In this document: positions 58,814 through 64,000 of the stretch, in pieces
Layout: the number at the start of each line of letters is the position of its first letter
Numbering within the stretch: position 1 is the stretch's first letter
Source of the DNA: Alphaproteobacteria bacterium
GTDB lineage: Bacteria > Pseudomonadota > Alphaproteobacteria > Acetobacterales > Acetobacteraceae
Assembly (NCBI GenBank): GCA_016869715.1
Contig: VGDM01000012.1
Span: forward strand, 37,358-101,357
DNA: 64,000 nt
Direction: 5' to 3'
Notes under the pieces: generated by a model
The model's database searches: none
The model's input: only the letters and a program-made list of their open reading frames with translations
What the model was told of the DNA's origin: nothing
Translations under genes and position numbers: made by a program

Positions 58814-59173
58814 AAAAGGGAGAACCGCAAGCACAGGGCGTAGCGAACGCGTCAGCACGTCACTTCGTGAGCGCTCGGTACACTTTTCTATGCCCTCTAG
58901 CTCAAGCAAGTAGCCACGCCGCGGTACCATGCGATTCTGGTCACCCTGACTATCATCTAAAGCTTTTCTAAGTTCTGCTATACATTGGGTAAGGCTGGCA
59001 TCCGTAACAAAGACTTCCGGCCAGACTGTTTCAAGTAAATCCGCGCGCGACACCACGCTGCCGACATTCCGAATAAGGTGGCGCAGCACATTCCATGTCC
59101 TCGGTCGAAGCCATATTTGCTGATCATCCGGCCCAAAAAACAATCACGCTGACTATCTACCCTCAGGAAACTC
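58812..59173 (-). pseudogene. Truncated winged-helix (OmpR/CadC-type) regulator remnant
   Basis: Minus-strand sequence codes LRPRTWNVLRHLIRNVGSVV, SRADLLETVWPEVFVTDASL and TQCIAELRKALDD...VPRRGYLLELE, a Trans_reg_C winged-helix domain, followed by RSLRPVLAVLPF, the usual linker start of adenylate-cyclase or TPR-type regulators. After VLPF the match ends and the sequence runs into the antisense of the muramidase pseudogene. Two stop codons (TAG and TGA) lie just upstream of the domain (59150s), where an N-terminal beta strand would normally be. So both ends are broken: a decayed regulator. Confidence 0.7.
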
Positions 59174-59443
59174 AACTAAACCTCGGAAGGGAAAGGATCG
59201 GTCTTCAGGGCTGATGCCTTCTTTTGATTGGCACTTTCACAACGATGTACATGTTTTGATACCTACTTACAAATTCTGCTTTATGGGGTGAGAGGTTCCC
59301 GTTGCAGCGATGTCCACCCACCTCAAGGCAAATCTTTCTGATGGACCCGAGCCTGGCCGACGGACATAAAATTGACTTTGCTAGACGCTTGCCTCAACTT
59401 GCTAAGCCTCAGTCTGGACTGTGACGGCGAGATTGTAAGGCAG
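59174..59443. other. Gene-free stretch
   Basis: About 270 bases, less GC-rich than the surroundings by eye, between the truncated regulator and the TVP38 gene. I find no convincing reading frame, RNA or hairpin. The motif AGAGGTTCCC at 59291-59300 is the reverse complement of the first bases of the IS-like end at 63789, which may be chance. Confidence 0.5.
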
Positions 59444-60133
59444 CTACTCCTCCAAAACCCGACCAGCCCGGTGCCGGCGCAATAACCAAAGCCCGATCAG
59501 CACCGAAACTACGAAAAGCATCGTCGCAAGGCCCATCTGCCAGGCGCCATCCACCCGGATGCCCTTGCCAAGCAGCGCGAAAATCACTGTCTGCGGCACA
59601 TAGCCAAGCGCCGAGGCCGCCAGGAACGCCAAGGGCGGCACCGCTGCCATGCCGGCCAGCAAATTGACCGCCAAATTATTGCCAATCGGCAGCAGCCTGA
59701 GCGCCAGCGTGACGCCAAAGGGGCTACCCACCAGCACATCCCGCATGGGCCGCAGCCGATGGCCGAAACGGCCTGCCAGCCGCGCCTCGGCCCAGGGGCG
59801 GCCAATCGCCCGCGCCCAGGCATAGGCCACACCACAGCCGAGGATTTGCGCTGCCAAGGCCAGCGCCGTGCCCTCCAGTGCGCCAAAGGCATAGCCGGCC
59901 AGAAAGGCGATCCCCTGGCGCGGCACGCCCGCCGCCGTCAGCGCCGCACCCGCCAGCACAAAAACCGCATCGCCCAGTAGCCCCTGGCCCAATACGTAAT
60001 GGTCCACCCATTCCGCCCCCGGTGCGGCGCCGAGGCTTCTCAGCAGCAGCCCCCCGGCCATCAGGCCGAGCGCCAGCACCAGCAGCCGGGTCAGCGCCGC
60101 CCGCCGCCGGGCGGAAGGCGTGGGCGGGGTCAT
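59444..60133 (-). CDS. TVP38/TMEM64 family membrane protein (VTT domain)
   Basis: A 229-aa integral membrane protein with six or so helices. RLLVLALGLMAGGLLLRSLG starts the protein; the SNARE-associated VTT core shows GIAFLAGYAFGALEGTALALAAQILGCGVAYAWARAIGR and a conserved Arg-containing stretch near PFGVTLALRLLPIGNNLAVNLLAGMAAVPPLAF. These proteins are related to DedA and are proposed lipid scramblases or transporters. It starts two bases after the glycosyltransferase stops, so the two are co-transcribed; a lipid-linked sugar role is possible. Confidence 0.9.
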   Translation of the reverse strand: MTPPTPSARRRAALTRLLVLALGLMAGGLLLRSLGAAPGAEWVDHYVLGQGLLGDAVFVLAGAALTAAGVPRQGIAFLAGYAFGALEGTALALAAQILGCGVAYAWARAIGRPWAEARLAGRFGHRLRPMRDVLVGSPFGVTLALRLLPIGNNLAVNLLAGMAAVPPLAFLAASALGYVPQTVIFALLGKGIRVDGAWQMGLATMLFVVSVLIGLWLLRRHRAGRVLEE

Positions 60134-60135
60134 GC

Positions 60136-60882
60136 CTAGGGCTCGATCACCGGGCGCTTGCCGCGCCTTTGTAGCCAGGTAACGCCGATCAGGTCCAAGA
60201 TACTCACCGCCAGCCGATCCAGCGTGCCGTAATTGGATTTGCCGCGCAGGCGCGGACGATGATTGACCGGCTCGCTAATCACAACCCCGCCCGCGCGCAA
60301 GGTCAGTGCCGGCAGGAAGCGGTGCATGTGATCAAAATGCGGCAGACCGAGAAACAGCGCGCGGGAAAACACCTTGAGGCCGCAGCCGGAGTCGGGCGTT
60401 GCATCGCGCAGCATCCAGGCGCGGAAGCGATTGGCGAAGCGGCTGGTGAAGCGCTTCACTGTCGAATCGCGCCGATTAACGCGATGCCCGGCGATCAGTA
60501 CTGGCAGCCCCTTCCCCGCCTCAGCCTGGGCACGCGCCAAAAGGCGCGGAATATCGGCTGGGTCGTTCTGGCCATCGCCATCCAATGTGGCGATCCATTC
60601 CCCCCGCGCGGCCTTCACCCCGCTGATCACGGCAGCCGATTGCCCGCAGGACGCGCGGTGGCGCAGCATGCGCAAGGGCGCGCCGGCTGCCCGCGCCGCT
60701 GCCAATTCCTGCGGCGTGGCATCAATGGACCCATCATCCACATAGACAATCTCATGCACCACGCCGGCCAGGGCAGCGCCGATTTCGGCAATCAGGGGCG
60801 CGATATTGGGTGCTTCATTGCGCACCGGCACGACCACGGAAATAAGGGGCGCAGCCGAGAACAGAGCATTATCGAGAATCAT
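60136..60882 (-). CDS. Glycosyltransferase family 2, dolichyl-phosphate-mannose synthase-like
   Basis: A 248-aa cytosolic or membrane-associated GT2 enzyme. SVVVPVRNEAPNIAPLIAEIGAAL begins the GT-A fold, VYVDDGSIDATPQELAAARAAG and the DxD-type ATLDGDGQNDPADIPRLL are intact, followed by SGCGLKVFSRALFLGLPHFDHMHRFLPALTLRAGG, all typical of DPM1/undecaprenyl-phosphate transferases. It lacks C-terminal membrane helices, so it resembles the soluble DPM type. The start ATG 60882 is preferred to a GTG at 60915. Partner of the TVP38 gene downstream. Confidence 0.92.
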   Translation of the reverse strand: MILDNALFSAAPLISVVVPVRNEAPNIAPLIAEIGAALAGVVHEIVYVDDGSIDATPQELAAARAAGAPLRMLRHRASCGQSAAVISGVKAARGEWIATLDGDGQNDPADIPRLLARAQAEAGKGLPVLIAGHRVNRRDSTVKRFTSRFANRFRAWMLRDATPDSGCGLKVFSRALFLGLPHFDHMHRFLPALTLRAGGVVISEPVNHRPRLRGKSNYGTLDRLAVSILDLIGVTWLQRRGKRPVIEP

Positions 60883-60961
60883 GAGGATTTCGCGGTAGCA
60901 GGGCAGCCAAGTCACGGCAAGCAGGGGTGTATCTGCTGGAGATTCCCCCTATATCCGCTCC

Positions 60962-62056
60962 ATGCCCTTCGACACACGCTCCCTGCCCGCCGATATCGCC
61001 GCCGGCGAGCAACAAGGCGCGCGCCGCGCCATTGCCTTTTGGCTGCTTGGCATGGCCGGCATGGTCTGGTTCATGGTGGGGCTTGGCGGTGCCACGCGGC
61101 TCACGGGTTCTGGCCTTTCCATCATGGAATGGGCGCCGATTGCGGGGACGCTGCCGCCGCTGTCACAAGCCGAATGGCAGCGGATTTACGATCTCTATCG
61201 CAGCATTCCGCAATATCAGCTGGTCAATCAGGGTTTTGGGCTGGAAGGCTTCAAAGAGATTTTCTGGCTGGAATGGGGGCATCGGCTCTGGGGGCGGCTG
61301 ATCGGCATTGCCTATGTGGTGGGACTTGCCTGGTTCTGGCTGCGCGGGCGGGTGCCGGCGGCGCTAAAACCGCGCCTCTTGCTGCTGCTGGCGCTGGGTG
61401 GACTGCAAGGAGCGGTTGGTTGGTTCATGGTGGCTTCAGGGTTTGAGGCGGATCGGACCGCGGTTTCGCCCTATCGGCTGGTGACCCATCTGGGGCTCGC
61501 TTTTGTACTGTTTGGGCTTTTGTTCTGGACAGCGCTCAGCCTTTTGCGCCCGGCGCGCAAAGTCCCGATGCATGCGGGGGCCTTGCGTGGCTTGGTGCAT
61601 GCGACCGCCGGGCTTGCGGTGTTGGCGATGCTGGCGGGCGGCTTTGTGGCCGGGATTCGCGCTGGCTTCAGCTACAATACTTTTCCGCTGATGGATGGCC
61701 GGCTGGTGCCGGAGGGCTATTGGGATTTGGCGCCCGCGCTCAAAAATTTCACCGTCAATATCGCTGCCGTGCAGTTCAATCATCGGCTATTGGCGAGTGC
61801 CGTGCTGGTGGTGGCGCTCGTCGCTGGCGCTTTGGCCTCGCGCCGCCTGGCCCCCGGCTTTGCGCGCAATGCCGTGCTGGCGCTGACAGGGGCCGTCACG
61901 CTGCAATATGCGCTTGGCATCGCGACCCTTCTGGCCGTGGTGCCGGTCTGGCTCGGCACGCTCCATCAATCCATCGCGGTCCTGGTGCTGGCGACCACAC
62001 TTGCCGCGATTCATGGCTTGCGCCGGCCGTGCGCAACCGTTTCTCTGAACGCCTGA
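60962..62056 (+). CDS. ctaA: Heme A synthase
   Basis: A 364-aa COX15/CtaA protein: eight transmembrane helices that oxidise haem O to haem A for aa3-type cytochrome oxidase. GGATRLTGSGLSIMEWAPIAGTLPPL, with the family motif, is near residue 42; conserved His residues lie in LEWGHRLWGRLIG, VTHLGLAFVLFG, QFNHRLLASAVL and GTLHQSIAVLVL. Cofactor and loop FRAGFSYNTFPLMDGRLVP (in fact GIRAGFSYNTFPLM) is standard. It is divergent from the glycosyltransferase and followed by tldD after 18 bases. No cox genes are in the window. Confidence 0.95.
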   Translation: MPFDTRSLPADIAAGEQQGARRAIAFWLLGMAGMVWFMVGLGGATRLTGSGLSIMEWAPIAGTLPPLSQAEWQRIYDLYRSIPQYQLVNQGFGLEGFKEIFWLEWGHRLWGRLIGIAYVVGLAWFWLRGRVPAALKPRLLLLLALGGLQGAVGWFMVASGFEADRTAVSPYRLVTHLGLAFVLFGLLFWTALSLLRPARKVPMHAGALRGLVHATAGLAVLAMLAGGFVAGIRAGFSYNTFPLMDGRLVPEGYWDLAPALKNFTVNIAAVQFNHRLLASAVLVVALVAGALASRRLAPGFARNAVLALTGAVTLQYALGIATLLAVVPVWLGTLHQSIAVLVLATTLAAIHGLRRPCATVSLNA

Positions 62057-62074
62057 TCTTAGAGGTATAAGCCC

Positions 62075-63502
62075 ATGAACGCGCTCGGCATCACTGATGA
62101 ATTGTTCTTCACGCTGCTCGATCGCGCGGGCGCGGAACGCCAATTGCGCGACGCGACGCAGGGCTGTGAGGATGGTGAGCTGTTCCTGGAATATCGCGAA
62201 AGCGAGGCGATCACGATTGATGATGGCCGCATCCGTTCCGCGAGTTACGACGCGACGCGCGGCTTTGGCCTGCGCGCCGTGGCGGGGGAAGCGGCTGGCT
62301 TTGCCCATGCGGGGGAATTGTCGGATGCTGCGCTTTCGCGTGCCGCTGCGGCGGTGAAGGCGGTGCGCCAGGGCCATAGCGGGGCTTTGGATATCGCACC
62401 ACGTGCCACCAATGCGCGGCTTTACACTGACGCCAATCCCCTCACGCAAATGGATTTCGCCGCCAAGACAGCTTTGTTGCAGGAAATTGACGCCTATGCC
62501 CGCGCGCGAGACCCGCGCGTGGTGCAGGTGATGGCCTCCATCACCGGGGAATGGCAGGTGGTGCAGATTCTGCGCCCGGATGGGCAGCGCCTGGCTGATC
62601 TGCGCCCGCTGGTGCGCTTCAATGTCTCGGTCGTGGTGGCGGAAGGGGATCGGCGGGAGACGGGCAGCTTCGGCACTGGCGGGCGCTTTGCCTATGAACG
62701 GGTGCTGGGCGGCGATGCCTGGAAGCGCGGTGTGGATGAGGCGCTGCGCCAGGCGCTGGTCAATCTTGGTAGCGTTCCGGCGCCAGCCGGAGAGATGGAA
62801 GTGGTGCTCGGCCCCGGCTGGCCCGGCATTTTGCTGCATGAAGCAATCGGCCATGGCTTGGAAGGCGATTTCAACCGCAAAAAGACTTCTGCCTTCGCGG
62901 GGCTGCTTGGCCAGCGCATCGCGGCGCCGGGTGTCACTGTGGTGGATGACGGTACGCTGCCGGATCGGCGCGGCAGCCTGACCGTGGATGATGAGGGCAC
63001 GCCAAGCGGGCGCACCACGCTGATTGAAGATGGCGTCCTGGTTGGCTTCCTGCAGGATCGGCAGAATGCGCGGCTGATGGGTGTGGCGCCTACTGGCAAT
63101 GGCCGGCGCCAGAGCTATGCCTATAGCCCCATGCCGCGCATGACAAATACGGTGATGCTGGGTGGCGCGCATACGCCGGAAGAGGTTTTGGCCAGTGTGA
63201 AGCGTGGGCTTTACGCGGTGAATTTCGGCGGTGGGCAGGTGGATACCACCTCCGGCAAATTCGTCTTCAGCGCTTCTGAGGCCTATTTGATCGAGAACGG
63301 CAGGATCGGCGCACCGGTGAAGGGTGCGACATTGATTGGCAATGGTCCGGATGCGCTGACCAAGGTCAGCATGGTGGCCAATGACATGGCACTCGACCCC
63401 GGCATTGGCACTTGCGGCAAGCAGGGCCAGGGCGTGCCGGTTGGAGTTGGCCAACCGACCTTGAAGCTGACCGGGCTTACGGTGGGCGGGACCGCGGTTT
63501 AG
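62075..63502 (+). CDS. tldD: Metalloprotease TldD
   Basis: A 475-aa protease of the TldD/PmbA family; with PmbA (TldE) it processes peptides such as microcin B17 and degrades CcdA. The metal motif HExxxH is in LLHEAIGHGLEGD, followed by the usual Cys-containing tail (GTCGKQGQGVPVGVGQPTLKL). The N-terminal EYRESEAITIDDGRIRSASYDATRGFGLRAVAG matches the family start. AGAGGTA lies upstream of ATG 62075. PmbA is not encoded in this window. Confidence 0.96.
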   Translation: MNALGITDELFFTLLDRAGAERQLRDATQGCEDGELFLEYRESEAITIDDGRIRSASYDATRGFGLRAVAGEAAGFAHAGELSDAALSRAAAAVKAVRQGHSGALDIAPRATNARLYTDANPLTQMDFAAKTALLQEIDAYARARDPRVVQVMASITGEWQVVQILRPDGQRLADLRPLVRFNVSVVVAEGDRRETGSFGTGGRFAYERVLGGDAWKRGVDEALRQALVNLGSVPAPAGEMEVVLGPGWPGILLHEAIGHGLEGDFNRKKTSAFAGLLGQRIAAPGVTVVDDGTLPDRRGSLTVDDEGTPSGRTTLIEDGVLVGFLQDRQNARLMGVAPTGNGRRQSYAYSPMPRMTNTVMLGGAHTPEEVLASVKRGLYAVNFGGGQVDTTSGKFVFSASEAYLIENGRIGAPVKGATLIGNGPDALTKVSMVANDMALDPGIGTCGKQGQGVPVGVGQPTLKLTGLTVGGTAV

Positions 63503-63603
63503 TTCGCGCCGGCTTCACATCCGTTCAGCGGACACGCACTAAAACTTTTCTAGGGTCGCATTTTCCGAGTCGCCAAGTGAAGACACTTGACTTGAAAATG
63601 CTC

Positions 63604-63789
63604 CTAACTCGCCTTCGCCGCCGTGCGCATCAACTGATAAGCGCCGCGCTCGCCTGAGCTTGGCACCAGCCGCGTGGTGAGGCCAAGCACGGTCTCAGCG
63701 CCACCCAGATAGACATACCCACCCGACTGCAATTGACCGGCGATACTGGCCAGCACCTGAGTTTTGGTGGCTCCATCGAAATAGATCAG
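63604..63789 (-). pseudogene. cheR: 3' end of a cheR-type methyltransferase gene, cut by an IS-like element
   Basis: A 61-residue C-terminus, LIYFDGATKTQVLASIAGQL plus QSGGYVYLGGAETVLGLTTR and LVPSSGERGAYQLMR, closes with TAG 63604. It is the end of the chemotaxis glutamate methyltransferase CheR (the usual N-L-I-Y-F-D and F-L-G-G-A-E-T-V-L segments). The frame breaks at 63789, exactly where the IS-like end begins, so the rest of the gene was displaced or lies further right. Confidence 0.7.
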
Positions 63790-64000
63790 GGAACCTCTGA
63801 TTTAATCCTGCCTTTTTGGTCTGTGATTGATTTTCTGAGTCTATTGTGCCTCGGTCATTCATCCCTTGAGCGCGACCCCCATGCAGTAAAAAAGCTTCTC
63901 GAGCCTCGGCTTTGACCGCGCTCGCAAGCAAACGCGGCGAGAGCGCTTCCTGGCCGAGATGGAGATTGTCGTTCCCTGGGCAGCACTTTCAGCCCTGATT
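63789..64000 (+). mobile_element. Left end of an IS5-like insertion sequence, cut by the window edge
   Basis: The end begins GGGAACCTCTGATTTAATCC, which resembles IS5-subgroup terminal repeats. From ATG 63881 a frame reads MQ, a TAA, then KSFSSLGFDRARKQTRRERF and LAEMEIVVPWAALSALI to the window edge, the recognisable N-terminus of IS5-type transposases (K-x-x-F...R-K-x-T-R-R-x-x-F-L-x-E-M). The third codon TAA (63887) where CAA would be expected makes this copy doubtful as active. The rest of the element and its right repeat lie outside. Confidence 0.7.

Noticed and set aside
59291..59300. AGAGGTTCCC, reverse complement of the first ten bases of the IS-like end at 63789
   Set aside because: Ten shared bases with no transposase remnant beside it can be chance; not enough for a second IS end.
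61787..63454. 555-codon minus-strand frame
   Set aside because: Antisense to ctaA and tldD, with His/Arg/Ala-rich low-similarity sequence typical of GC-rich shadow frames.
1..64000. Search for CRISPR arrays, tRNA, rRNA
   Set aside because: No regularly spaced repeats and no gap that folds as a tRNA or matches rRNA were seen by eye; I could not run a covariance model.

Overview
The window reads as a chromosomal segment of a GC-rich alphaproteobacterium, most likely a member of the Acetobacteraceae/Roseomonas group. This is inferred from four things: the number of orphan TctC/Bug periplasmic receptors (five), the NDUFA12-MlaD-DUF2155 neighbourhood, an ATM1-type ABC exporter, and a gcvT-gcvH-gcvP operon behind a tandem glycine riboswitch. 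No rRNA, tRNA or CRISPR array was seen.

Left part (1-36.8 kb) is mainly accessory catabolism. A minus-strand group holds 2-hydroxyacid dehydrogenase, flavin reductase and two TctC receptors (the second runs off the left edge). Divergent from it, a plus-strand group holds an atypical SDR, a carbamoylase-like M20 amidase, HyuA and HyuB. An M20 amidohydrolase, a hypothetical exported protein and Hsp33 follow on the minus strand, then a DedA protein, cysK-cysE, a RidA protein and a protein carrying the TSCPD domain of B12-dependent ribonucleotide reductase. After this come NDUFA12, MlaD, a 74-aa unknown and DUF2155, a persulfide-dioxygenase-like MBL enzyme and another TctC, closed by a strong terminator. 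From 28 kb back to 20.6 kb the minus strand carries a probable uronate uptake and oxidation operon (dctP-dctQ-dctM-udh-aldose epimerase), DUF2889, and a tightly overlapping PcaC-like / HIBADH-like / MBL trio. Next are an amidase, a broken NUDIX gene, a group NHL propeller-VOC-small membrane peptide-LtnD-like dehydrogenase, a FliJ-like gene with an apparent frameshift, TctC-enoyl-CoA hydratase, GST, and TctC divergent from leuC-leuD.

The right part (38-64 kb) is more core-like: a YjbF-like lipoprotein, a CBS-BON protein, acpP-fabF-mltG, rpmB, an ATM1-type exporter, a DUF4743 NUDIX protein, tcuA-tcuB (tricarballylate oxidation), a broken APH-like kinase, coq7, and the glycine-cleavage operon. 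The operon's minus-strand genes continue with almost no gap into a NUDIX hydrolase, an MmgE/PrpD protein and an EamA exporter, so these may share glycine control. Upstream of the riboswitch is a decayed zone with a frameshifted GH108-like muramidase and a truncated winged-helix regulator. The window ends with a TVP38 protein, a glycosyltransferase, ctaA, tldD, and a cheR 3' fragment cut by the left end of an IS5-like element.

The most useful leads are the riboswitch-led operon with its unexpected downstream genes, the stand-alone TSCPD protein, the SDR lacking its catalytic Tyr/Lys in the hyu group, two very small coupled ORFs, and a set of single-lesion pseudogenes that could be recent decay or assembly errors.
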